From assembly GCF_031581265.1 (NCBI RefSeq), contig NZ_JAVLBQ010000033.1:1-33968 (forward strand): a DNA stretch of 33,968 bases. Reading direction: 5' to 3'. The notes beneath the pieces were generated by a model. The model searched no databases and was not told the DNA's origin. It worked only from the letters and a program-made list of their open reading frames with translations. The position numbers and the translations under genes were made by a program. Shown one piece after another: positions 1 to 6,709 of the stretch (positions within the stretch are counted from its first letter, which is position 1; every line of letters begins with the position of its first letter). This DNA is from Gracilimonas sp031581265. GTDB lineage: Bacteria; Bacteroidota; Rhodothermia; Balneolales; Balneolaceae.

Positions 1-370
1 GCTGTTTACCTGATTCCGAAACTTGGTATTTATCCCAGTTGGACACCTCCATAAGACTATATTTGGTGTACGAATTGATGTTCAGGTTTCCCCACTTCTC
101 TAATTTTTGAAGCCACCTCCAAAGCGTAAGCTCTGATTTCATATCCCTAACTTTCTTTGGGTAGTATTCTCTATGAAGTGCATATCTGCCAGTAATAAAC
201 TGTCCGGGTTCTACTTTCACAGGTTCCGTTAATCCATCAATATCAACCCAGGCTGAATCATGATTGGCTTTTATTAAACATAGTAACCAAAGTTTTAACA
301 TCTCAGGCTTTGCAAAAACTCTGCTATCTACAATCTTCCGGTGTAATTTTATCCATCCGTTATATGCCAT
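1..370 (-). CDS. Phage-type replication protein, N-terminal part (runs off the window)
   Basis: The reading frame opens with ATG at 368-370 and stays open for about 123 codons to the window edge, so the C-terminal part is missing. It begins MAYNGWIKLHRKIVDSRVFA and continues with LKLWLLCLIKANH, LTEPVKVEPGQFITGR and a stretch ending in EVSNWDKYQ. This pattern (GWIKLHR..., PGQFI.GR, ...NW..YQ) is typical of the N-terminal winged-helix domain of phage replisome organisers and DnaD-like replication proteins. The start lies 11 bases inside the end of the preceding small gene, which suggests translational coupling. Its job would be element replication initiation; that is inferred from family resemblance only, because the part contacting helicase or origin is not in view. 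Confidence 0.7.
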   Translation of the reverse strand, partial: MAYNGWIKLHRKIVDSRVFAKPEMLKLWLLCLIKANHDSAWVDIDGLTEPVKVEPGQFITGRYALHREYYPKKVRDMKSELTLWRWLQKLEKWGNLNINSYTKYSLMEVSNWDKYQVSESGKQ

Positions 371-626
371 TAGCAACCTCCACTTTTGAAATGCTAATTG
401 CTTCTTCTCTTCTCTGCTTTTCTTCAAAGAATCCAGCTTTAAACTTACACTGGCATTCCTCGCAGTACGTTTCCTCAAGCCCTTCTAAGGCTTGCAGAAT
501 AGCATCTCTAACGTAACCTGAGGCTGTAGCTATTGTAGTAGAAATGTTTTTACCATCACGCCTTGCATTTCCAATACAAGTACATACTTCATTACTCTCC
601 TGTGGTATCTTATAGAATACATCCAT
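360..626 (-). CDS. Small cysteine-rich protein (88 aa), function unknown
   Basis: An 88 aa protein starting with ATG at 624-626. It has five cysteines arranged as C15-x-C17 and C55-xx-C58-x-C60, which could hold a metal ion or form a small zinc-ribbon-like fold. The C-terminal third is charged and probably helical. It shows no signal peptide or membrane segment. It lies between the AlpA-like gene and the replication gene and overlaps the latter by 11 bases, so it is likely co-transcribed with the element's replication module. I do not recognise the family. Overlap with a recognisable gene and a plausible composition argue that it is real; the function is unknown. Confidence 0.6.
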   Translation of the reverse strand: MDVFYKIPQESNEVCTCIGNARRDGKNISTTIATASGYVRDAILQALEGLEETYCEECQCKFKAGFFEEKQRREEAISISKVEVANGI

Positions 627-653
627 GGCTCTTCTCCTTTTTGAAGTGCTTAC

Positions 654-684
654 GGAAAAGAGTATATTATAAAAGCTCTTTTCC
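654..684. repeat. Perfect 9-bp inverted repeat with AT-rich loop
   Basis: GGAAAAGAG at 654-662 is repeated inverted as CTCTTTTCC at 676-684 around a 13-base AT-rich loop. On the minus strand the loop contains TATAAT, so it could be an operator or promoter for the 88 aa gene. No good -35 hexamer is seen at the right distance. It directly abuts the plus-strand terminator at 686-715. Confidence 0.5.
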
Positions 685-685
685 T

Positions 686-715
686 GCCTGACTGCTCTAA
701 CAGTCGGGCTTTTTT
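686..715 (+). terminator. Intrinsic terminator facing right (plus strand)
   Basis: GCCTGACTG (686-694), a six-base loop and CAGTCGGGC (701-709) form a 9-bp stem with one G-T pair, followed by six T at 710-715. Orientation is plus, opposite to the surrounding genes, and the T run overlaps the stop codon of the AlpA-like gene. On the minus strand the hairpin is preceded by A and not followed by a T run, so it should not stop the operon strongly. Confidence 0.6.
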
Positions 716-920
716 ATGCCGCTACTTCTTCAGTTGATGATTCTGTTCTGGAGTCGAGCCAAGCTTCTACGGCATCTTCTCTAAAGCCCACACATTGCCC
801 GGTAAGTCGGACCTTTGGCGGGAAGTTTGGATCTTTTTTGGAGAGCCTCCAAATTGTTTGTCGGCTGACTGAAAGGCGGTCAGCTAAGTCCTGGATGCGA
901 ATAATTTTTAAGTTGCTCAT
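714..920 (-). CDS. AlpA-like helix-turn-helix protein (excisionase/regulator)
   Basis: A 68 aa protein consisting almost entirely of one winged helix-turn-helix of the AlpA/HTH_17 type: IIRIQDLADRLSVSRQTIWR at about residues 6-25, then a wing with PKVRLTGQCVGFREDAVEAW at about 35-54. In P4-like elements such proteins act as transcription activators of the integrase or as recombination directionality factors. Here it sits two genes downstream of the integrase in the same direction, as expected for a small regulator of excision or early genes. Length and motif match the family well. Which promoter or att site it binds cannot be told; the inverted repeat at 974-1003 just upstream of its start is a candidate. 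Confidence 0.8.
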   Translation of the reverse strand: MSNLKIIRIQDLADRLSVSRQTIWRLSKKDPNFPPKVRLTGQCVGFREDAVEAWLDSRTESSTEEVAA

Positions 921-973
921 ATCAATTACGTTTGGGTTGGTGTTGTAACTGACAGAAACCTAATACGATGGGT

Positions 974-1003
974 GATTTTTCAGAAGATTTTCACTGAAAA
1001 ATC
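974..1003. repeat. Perfect 10-bp inverted repeat between cargo gene and AlpA-like gene
   Basis: GATTTTTCAG at 974-983 and CTGAAAAATC at 994-1003 are perfect inverse copies around a 10-base spacer. It lies just after the stop of the cargo gene and about 55 bases before the AlpA-like start. It could be a weak hairpin ending cargo transcription (no T run follows on the minus strand) or an operator for the HTH protein. The 92 bp between the two genes hold nothing else recognisable. Confidence 0.45.
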
Positions 1004-1011
1004 CTGAAAAG

Positions 1012-1722
1012 CTAATGCCTCCCTTTGTACTTGCCGAACCTTTTCATTGAAATAGCACTACCTTTTGAGGTTTTAAACTTATCCTTAAATTTTTTTAGTG
1101 TTTGAATTGCCCACTCAGAATCATTCTTAAAATTCTCTCTGTTATTTTCATATTCTTGTTCTATCCACTCCCATTTATCTTTAGGCTTTACCTCATTTGT
1201 TTTAGAATAGAGTGTCATCTCACCAATAATTTCTTTTCGATAAGCTTTGTCAAATAGAATAGCATGTCTATTTAATTCAACACCCAACCACCACAATCTT
1301 CGGCGCTCAAACTCAGTATCATCTTCTGGTTTATTGTTCCAAGGATCCGCTACAAATACTGACTCGCTTAAATGAATGAGAACTTCCTCAGAAAGTTGAC
1401 TTAAACCTTTTTCATAGAAAGATTCCTTAATAGAACTCTCAAATAACCACTTTTCAACATGGAAATTCATTTCACCGCTGTTATTAAAAAGTATTTTTTT
1501 ATCATTGGCTATTTCCATTATTGCTTTCTCAATTTTACTGTAGATTAAATTTTTTTGTTCTTCATCAAATGACTTTACAGTTGAAATTTCAACATTATAG
1601 ATTTGTACATATCCTCTTAATTGTCCATTTGAAATACCTGAATATTTAGTTTTTTTAAAATCCTCAATTTCATTTTTATACCATTCCAGCAATTTTTCTT
1701 TTGTACCCTCATTAAATTCCAT
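1012..1722 (-). CDS. Hypothetical cargo protein in integrated element (236 aa)
   Basis: I do not recognise this protein. With ATG at 1720-1722, just after the integrase stop (TGA at 1724-1726), it has 236 aa; a GTG at 1731 in the same frame would add three residues and overlap the integrase. It is rich in Lys, Glu and aromatic residues, has no signal peptide or membrane segment, and looks like a soluble, largely helical protein. A central stretch with FERRRLWWLGVELNRHAILF (about 140-160) is the most distinctive part. The C-terminus is basic (KRFGKYKGRH). The gene is visibly more AT-rich than the chromosomal genes to the right. Position between integrase and AlpA-like gene is where small elements often keep accessory or defence genes, but no function can be assigned. 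Confidence 0.65.
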   Translation of the reverse strand: MEFNEGTKEKLLEWYKNEIEDFKKTKYSGISNGQLRGYVQIYNVEISTVKSFDEEQKNLIYSKIEKAIMEIANDKKILFNNSGEMNFHVEKWLFESSIKESFYEKGLSQLSEEVLIHLSESVFVADPWNNKPEDDTEFERRRLWWLGVELNRHAILFDKAYRKEIIGEMTLYSKTNEVKPKDKWEWIEQEYENNRENFKNDSEWAIQTLKKFKDKFKTSKGSAISMKRFGKYKGRH

Positions 1723-1723
1723 A

Positions 1724-2929
1724 TCACCCACCTATCTTAAATATATTAGCTTTCTTCCCTGAAATAATACGATCCAGTTCATTACTCCATTTTTGAAGTG
1801 CATCCCGTTTCTCATCCAGATAATCGTAATCAATGTACCTGGAGGTTACGATATACTCTTTAGCCATACCCTTATGGTTTAGCACTTTCCCAATGTGCAT
1901 GAAGTCGATCTTTAATCGCTGCATGTTGGTAGCTACAATATGCCGGAGGTCGTGAAGCCTGAAATCTTCCAGTTCTGCTCTTTTTTCAATCCGGTCCATT
2001 ACTTGCCGAAAGTAAGAAAGTGGCTGGCCGTCTTTCTTTGGTGAGTTAAATACATAATCCTTTTCTCCTGTGAGTTCATGTAACCGTTCAAGTACTTCAA
2101 TAGCTTTATCAGAAAGTGGAACTACATGTACCCGATCTCCTTTGGTTTCTTTTTTGGGAATAATCCACAAAGCATTTTCTGTATCAATATCAGCCCATTT
2201 CATACGGGATGTCTCCCCCAACCTCTGGCCGGTAATAAGCAACAATTTTATAAGACTTTGTGTTGGCTCCCTCTCCTCTTCCATAGCTTGCCAAAGGTTT
2301 CTAATATCCTCAGGATAATAATTAGTGTCCCGGGTCTCCTCTTCTCCAAATTTTGAAAGACGTTTGAGAGGGTGATTGTCTGTGTACTCTTCCTCAAATG
2401 CAAAAGAATACATTTTCGAGAAAATTGCCTGGACCCGATTGGCATTGTAAGGCTGTTTATCAGCAATCTTTTTCAGGAATCGTTTCACATCTCCCCTGGT
2501 GACTTCATCCACAGAGTACTTACTAAACTTCTTCCTTATTTTATTCAATCGAGATTTATACGATGATTGGGTACTCTCTTTGAGCTCTCGTTCTATGTAT
2601 TCCTCTTCGAATAGATCGGCCAGTTCTCCGATAGTTTTAGGTGCCTCTTTGTTTTTAAGGCGCTGCTTTTCCCCTTGAGGGTCTTCCCCTGCATGTACCT
2701 GAACGCGCAATTCATCAGCACGGCGCCGGGCCTCAGCTAATGATACAGATGGGTAACCCCCAATAGTGAAGCGTTTGATCTTTCCACCAAAGCGATACCT
2801 GTAGAAGAACGATTTATACCCTGAAGGGTTAACCCTCAAAGCCAGTCCTGATTTAGAAGTATCAAATATCTCTATTCGTTTAGGTGATGCTACGGTTTTG
2901 ACGTAAGCATCTGTTAAGTTCTTTTCCAT
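1724..2929 (-). CDS. int: Tyrosine-type site-specific integrase (P4 family)
   Basis: A 401 aa phage/island integrase that recombines the element with the tRNA-Leu attachment site. The N-terminal region (about 1-90) is the DUF4102-type arm-binding domain (GLALRVNPSGYKSFFYRYRF, IGGYPSVSLAEARRRADELR). A SAM-like core-binding domain follows (about 100-195), then the catalytic domain with R236 (ITGQRLGE), H326 and R329 (HDLRH), H352 and the probable nucleophile Y365 in SRYIDYDYLDEKR. Length and motif order are complete for the family. It is the last gene before the junction, reads away from it, and has 11-base repeats directly upstream (2945-2983) that may be arm sites and may also serve autoregulation. 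No damage is seen, so the enzyme is likely functional. Confidence 0.93.
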   Translation of the reverse strand: MEKNLTDAYVKTVASPKRIEIFDTSKSGLALRVNPSGYKSFFYRYRFGGKIKRFTIGGYPSVSLAEARRRADELRVQVHAGEDPQGEKQRLKNKEAPKTIGELADLFEEEYIERELKESTQSSYKSRLNKIRKKFSKYSVDEVTRGDVKRFLKKIADKQPYNANRVQAIFSKMYSFAFEEEYTDNHPLKRLSKFGEEETRDTNYYPEDIRNLWQAMEEEREPTQSLIKLLLITGQRLGETSRMKWADIDTENALWIIPKKETKGDRVHVVPLSDKAIEVLERLHELTGEKDYVFNSPKKDGQPLSYFRQVMDRIEKRAELEDFRLHDLRHIVATNMQRLKIDFMHIGKVLNHKGMAKEYIVTSRYIDYDYLDEKRDALQKWSNELDRIISGKKANIFKIGG

Positions 2930-2944
2930 AATGTGCTCATTTTC

Positions 2945-2983
2945 TGTTACCCCAGGAATCTCTGGGGTAACACTGGGGTAACA
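2945..2983. repeat. 11-bp inverted and tandem repeats, probable integrase arm-type sites
   Basis: TGTTACCCCAG at 2945-2955 is inverted as CTGGGGTAACA at 2962-2972, which is repeated in direct tandem at 2973-2983. A further ACCCCGTTAC-like piece follows near 2996-3005. The array lies 16 bases upstream of the integrase start and about 100 bases from the tRNA junction, the usual place for arm-binding sites. Binding by this integrase is inferred. Confidence 0.6.
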
Positions 2984-3097
2984 AAATAACGTTATACCCC
3001 GTTACAGCTCGAAACTGATAATAACCTTTTAAGCACTGATAGGCAAAGATTTACGTTACATTTACGGAGAAGTTGAAACAGGTAGATATTTGGACTT

Positions 3098-3159
3098 TTT
3101 GGACTTAAAATCCAATGGACATTACAATGTCCGTGCCGGTTCGAGTCCGGCCCGAGGTA
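3098..3159 (+). tRNA. tRNA-Leu(UAA) 3' fragment; attachment-site junction
   Basis: From 3099 the sequence folds as the anticodon-to-3' part of a class II tRNA: anticodon stem TTGGA/TCCAA (3099-3103, 3111-3115), loop CTTAAAA with anticodon TAA (3106-3108), a long variable arm GGACATT/AATGTCC, T arm GCCGG-TTCGAGT-CCGGC (3135-3151), then CCGAGGT and discriminator A (3152-3159). A matching 5' acceptor strand (ACCTCGG-like) is absent. The upstream TTTACGG pairs poorly, although GAAACAGGTAGA at 3075-3086 resembles a tRNA-Leu D loop. TTTGGACTT occurs twice in tandem (3089-3097, 3098-3106), which would disrupt the D/anticodon junction. The simplest reading is a displaced 3' tRNA end at the element junction, not a working tRNA. 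Confidence 0.75.
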
Positions 3160-3162
3160 CTT

Positions 3163-3208
3163 AAAAGCCTTGCAGCTCAATTACTTAGAGAGTTGTAGGG
3201 CTTTTTTG
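3163..3208 (+). terminator. Intrinsic terminator of the tRNA-Leu gene
   Basis: AAAGCCTTGCAGCTC starting at 3164 pairs with GAGTTGTAGGGCTTT (end near 3204) using a few G-T pairs, with a loop of about 11 bases, and the stem runs into a T tract. It starts four bases after the tRNA discriminator base, as expected for the original chromosomal tRNA gene. Confidence 0.75.
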
Positions 3209-3713
3209 TTTTTCAGAATATTCATAGCACAGTTACAATAGCGTTACAAGGGAGAAGATCGGAACAAGAAAATCTATTTACTGTACTCTTATTTAACCTC
3301 ATACCAGGAAATAAAATCACACTCCAGATCGGAAAAGACGCCGTTTTCTTCTGAACCTCTCTGCGATCTTCCAATACCTGAATTACTTCCAGATTTTAAA
3401 ACGGTACTTTAGCATCTATTGCTTTCCTTTTTCGGTTAAAGATTTTACGCCTCCCTTCGAATAGAACTGCATCCAGCAGCTTAAAAAAGTGTTTTTGTGT
3501 ATTCAGGCCATCTTTAATGGCAACATCTATTTTGACCGATATTCTAAATACTGCCTTTATCATTTTAAAAATATGCAAATTACTGTGTGATATTCGTTCT
3601 CTATTCATTTTATAATCCTACTAAATTTTTATTCTCACTTAATTTTGTTTAACGTCAAATCGTGTTATTTTTATGGTTAATGGTATTTTTCAGTAACTGA
3701 ACAAATAGGACAT
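3209..3713. other. About 500 bp without a convincing gene
   Basis: No recognisable gene, RNA or repeat is seen between the tRNA terminator and the response regulator. A 70-codon minus frame at 3396-3608 is open but its product is lysine-rich and unrecognised. The last 100 bases are AT-rich and presumably carry the promoter of the regulator gene at 3714. Confidence 0.5.
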
Positions 3714-4100
3714 ATGGATAAAAGTCAGAAAAAAACAGTAATGATCGTTGAAGACGATTTAATACTGAACCTTCTGTATGAAAGCTACTTAGAAAAATTG
3801 GGGTATGACGCAGAGGGTGAGCTGGTTTATGGAAAAACAGCTATAGAGGTAGCTAAAAAAATTAATCCCGACCTTATTTTGATGGATATTTCTCTTGAAG
3901 GGGAGATTGATGGTATTACGGCTATGAAAGAAATACGAAAGTTTTCCGATGTTCCCGTTATCTACATCAAAGGTAACTCTGACCCCCATCACGTACAAAG
4001 GGCCAAAGAAACTGATTATCTTGACTACTTAGTTAAACCTATTGAGTTTAACGATTTAAAAGAGTCTATAGAGAGAAACTTCAATAAAATTCACGATTAA
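3714..4100 (+). CDS. Single-domain response regulator (REC only) with Lys at the switch Thr position
   Basis: A 128 aa CheY-like receiver domain without an output domain. Acidic pocket residues E13, D14 and D15, phosphoacceptor D58 (LILMDISLEG) and the conserved Lys K108 (DYLVKP) are present. The Thr/Ser that normally follows the fourth beta strand (pattern VPVIYITGNSD) is K86 here (VPVIYIKGNSD), a one-base change from ACA to AAA. The family usually relays signals from a histidine kinase by protein contact. The gene stands alone: 163 bp separate it from the kinase downstream and no kinase precedes it. The altered switch residue may change phosphorylation-dependent activation; the partner is unknown. 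An AT-rich stretch and ATAGGA precede the ATG. Confidence 0.88.
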   Translation: MDKSQKKTVMIVEDDLILNLLYESYLEKLGYDAEGELVYGKTAIEVAKKINPDLILMDISLEGEIDGITAMKEIRKFSDVPVIYIKGNSDPHHVQRAKETDYLDYLVKPIEFNDLKESIERNFNKIHD

Positions 4101-4263
4101 TTACATAGCTAATCATATTAAATAGATATACTTTTTTTACAGAATCAGTACATGGTTCCATTATAGAATTTGGCAATCTTTCTGCAGCCTCTCCGGTAAA
4201 ATTTTTACCAAATTTGAGTTTAATAATATTCTCTGAATGCTATATTAAGTTATATAGATTAGA

Positions 4264-6007
4264 ATGACCAAGAATATGAAAATACTCAGAAACCGTGGAT
4301 TTCGTTGGATTTTGCTGATGTGTGGCTTGTTGGCCATCATAGCTTTGACCGGAATGAACGTCCTCTCTTTATATGACCTGCGTGACCGTATGGTTGAAAA
4401 TGAACAAGACAGGCGTATAGACCAACTTGATGAAATCAACGATAATGTTATGTACCAGATTCTACAACCACTCAGGGGGTTACACCGGTTAGAGCTGGAA
4501 CCTATTAATAGTACGTTGGAACAAACCGGAAATCTGCCTAATAACATCACTCAAGTTTTAGCCAGGTCCTCTCAAAGTCCCTTTTTTGATGGGATATATT
4601 ATACCCCGGAAAGTACCGATCTTTGCGCCGATGGCCGGAATACTACTGTTTATAAATTTGATCCCACCGAAAATAAAATAAATTCTATTTCTGACTATCC
4701 AGAGCTAATATGCGACGGCATTGGACTGGTTCGTACAAAAACAAAAATTCAACTTAATGATCTAAATTACAGATGGAATAATGACTGGGAATTTGATACC
4801 CACCGTAGCCTCAATATTGGGTTAATTAATGTATCAGAAAGCAGAATGTTGGGATATATAACCCTATTGTTAGATAAAGACTATATTATCAACGAAGTAT
4901 TCCCACCTATACTTACTAACTATTTCAAAGACAGTGATGAATCCGGTATCGCTGTATGGGTTCGAAGTTGGCCGGGCGGTGATATTCTCGCCACTAACGA
5001 TCCCGATATTGAATACGACTCTGATATTGTAGATCACCGGATGGGATTTTCCGGCTCGGGCTTTTTTGATAATTGGTCAATACACATGGCTTTTTTAAAA
5101 TCGCCGGTTACTACAACCTATAACGCTACCTTAGTCAAAAATTTAGTTGTTTTAGGGGTAGCCATGCTTTTCTTAACAGGAGCTTTGCTTTTTATGTTTT
5201 TCACTGCCCAAAGGGAACGGCAACTTGCACAACGTCAGGCCAGCTTTTTGGCAAATGTAACGCATGAATTAAAAACTCCGCTTGCCGTAATGCAGGCTGC
5301 CGGTGAAAACATCTCTGATGGACGAGTAACTGAAGGTAAACGGCTCAAACAGTATGGAGAACATATCCACAATGAATCTATTCGATTACGAAGTATGATC
5401 GAAAAACTATTGGATGTTGCACGTGTTGATTCCGGGCAGAATTCGATTAAATCAGCCCCCTATTGTGTGTACGATTTACTCAAAAACTATCTTGTTGAAA
5501 ATAGAGAGTATATTGAAAATAAAGGATTTGAGGTTGAGTTTATAGCAAGTGATAAAAGCTCTTTAGCTATGTTAGACAGCGATAACTTTGAAACTATCGT
5601 TAGCAATCTCACTGAAAATGCAATCAAGTATAGTAGCGAAGATAAGTATTTCAAATTTCAGGTTTCCTCTGACAAAGGACATGTATTTGTAAGTATAACC
5701 GACCGCGGAATTGGTATTCGGAAACGGGATCAACGAAACATCTTTAAAAAATTCTATCGCGTAGAAGACTCTGATTCAATGAGCAACAAAGTTAAAGGGC
5801 ATGGACTCGGACTGAGCATTGTAAAAAATATGGTAGATATGAATGGTGGTGATATAGAAGTAAGCAGTACTTTTGGGGAAGGCACCACTTTTATTCTAAG
5901 TTTTCCTAAATTAGAGAATGAAAATGTTGACCCTGCTCCGGTACAAAAAACCGAAGACACTGCTTCATTAAATCAAAAAATTGAAAAGCACACTGAACAT
6001 GTCGGAT
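4264..6007 (+). CDS. Membrane sensor histidine kinase
   Basis: A 581 aa two-component sensor kinase (stop codon ends at 6009). It has a first membrane helix at about 13-35, a periplasmic sensor region of about 250 residues containing C121 and C150, a second membrane helix at about 291-313, HisKA with H334 in NVTHELKTPL, and HATPase_c with the N box NLTENAIKYS (448-457), G1 DRGIGI (480-485), an F box with FKKFYRV and G2 GHGLGLSIVKNMV. All catalytic boxes are intact. No HAMP or PAS domain is evident between helix and HisKA, so the second helix joins the dimerisation helix directly. The end overlaps the response-regulator start by 11 bases, so the pair is a cognate system. The sensor region is not recognised and the stimulus is unknown. 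Confidence 0.92.
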
Positions 6008-6703
6008 AAACGAACTAAAATTCTTGTTGTTGAAGATGAACCAAGTTTGGTATTCACTCTTCGTGATACCCTTGAAACTGAAGGCTACGATGTACTCGTA
6101 AATGAAGATGGTTCCGGAGTATTGGAAATGGTGAAAGAACATAAGCCCAGCCTCATGATCCTGGATATCATGCTTCCTGATAAAAGTGGGTATGATATTT
6201 TAAAAGAAATACGGGATGAAAAATTTACCTTCCCGGTAATTTTACTTACTGCCAAAGATCAAGAACCTGACAAAGTGAAAGGCTTAGGGTTAGGAGCTGA
6301 TGACTACCTCACCAAGCCTTTTGGCGTAAAGGAATTATTGGCTCGTATTGAGGCTCGACTGCGACGTGCCGGCACCTACTCTACCTCCGGAGAGGTTGAT
6401 ATTTTACAACTCGGAGATGTCAAAATTGATTTAAAGGAATCGGTAGTACATCGGCCGGATGGTGAAGAAATTGAATTGACTTCCCGCGAAGTTGAACTGA
6501 TTCGGTATTTACTGAAAAGTGCTAATGAACCAGTTTCAAGAGATGAGCTTCTTGAAAAAGTTTGGCGCTATGAGTTCAGCACCAACACCAGAACCGTAGA
6601 CGTCCATATTTCAAAATTGAGAGCAAAAATTGAAGTCCACCCGGATGATCCAAGATATTTGATTACGCTTCACGGAGTCGGTTACATGCTTCGAAATAAC
6701 TAA
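5999..6703 (+). CDS. OmpR/PhoB-family response regulator
   Basis: A 234 aa DNA-binding regulator. The start chosen is ATG at 5999, whose first residues (MSDKRTKILVVEDEPSL) fit the family; a TTG at 5981 would add six residues. The receiver domain has D56 as phosphoacceptor (LMILDIMLPDKSG), a Thr in VILLTAKD and a Lys in DDYLTKPFGVKELLARIEAR. The winged helix (about 135-232) has LTSREVELIRYLL, SRDELLEKVWRYE and TRTVDVHISKLRAKIE, typical of OmpR-type binding to direct repeats. It overlaps the kinase gene and is surely its partner. Target genes are not identifiable; autoregulation is common in the family. The stop at 6703 faces the minus-strand FMN reductase with only six bases between. Confidence 0.93.
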   Translation: MSDKRTKILVVEDEPSLVFTLRDTLETEGYDVLVNEDGSGVLEMVKEHKPSLMILDIMLPDKSGYDILKEIRDEKFTFPVILLTAKDQEPDKVKGLGLGADDYLTKPFGVKELLARIEARLRRAGTYSTSGEVDILQLGDVKIDLKESVVHRPDGEEIELTSREVELIRYLLKSANEPVSRDELLEKVWRYEFSTNTRTVDVHISKLRAKIEVHPDDPRYLITLHGVGYMLRNN

Positions 6704-6709
6704 ATTTGC

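Larger units (their letters stand above)
1..3106. mobile_element. Right (integrase) end of an integrated prophage or genomic island
   Basis: The stretch carries, all on the minus strand, a tyrosine integrase, an unknown cargo gene, an AlpA-like HTH gene, a small Cys-rich gene and a phage-type replication protein. It ends inside a tRNA-Leu gene whose 3' part survives at 3098-3159. Tyrosine integrases of the P4 type commonly use the 3' part of tRNA genes as attachment sites. The 5' half of the tRNA is not intact here, so the whole tRNA is expected at the other end of the element, left of the window. Only one junction is visible, so element size and type (prophage, satellite or island) cannot be decided. 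The right limit within 3089-3106 is approximate. Confidence 0.75.

Noticed and set aside
3061..3159. Complete tRNA-Leu gene
   Set aside because: The possible acceptor 5' strand pairs at only about half the positions with CCGAGGT and the D loop would be about 20 bases, so only the 3' part is called.
2992..3180. Minus-strand frame of 62 codons across the attachment junction
   Set aside because: It reads antisense through the tRNA fragment and element end, so it is a shadow frame and not a gene.
3255..3345. AGATCGGAA occurs twice, as at the start of a common sequencing adapter
   Set aside because: Both copies diverge from the adapter after nine bases, so contamination is not supported.
3396..3608. 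Open minus-strand frame of 70 codons in the gap after the tRNA
   Set aside because: Lysine-rich, unrecognised product, no partner gene and no convincing start signal; could be chance in AT-rich DNA or a gene remnant.
4195..4209. Short inverted repeat GGTAAA-ATT-TTTACC ahead of the histidine kinase
   Set aside because: Six-base arms in AT-rich DNA are expected by chance and no second copy was found near the other regulator gene.
5981..5998. TTG at 5981 as start of the OmpR-type regulator
   Set aside because: ATG at 5999 gives the usual N-terminus just before the first beta strand.
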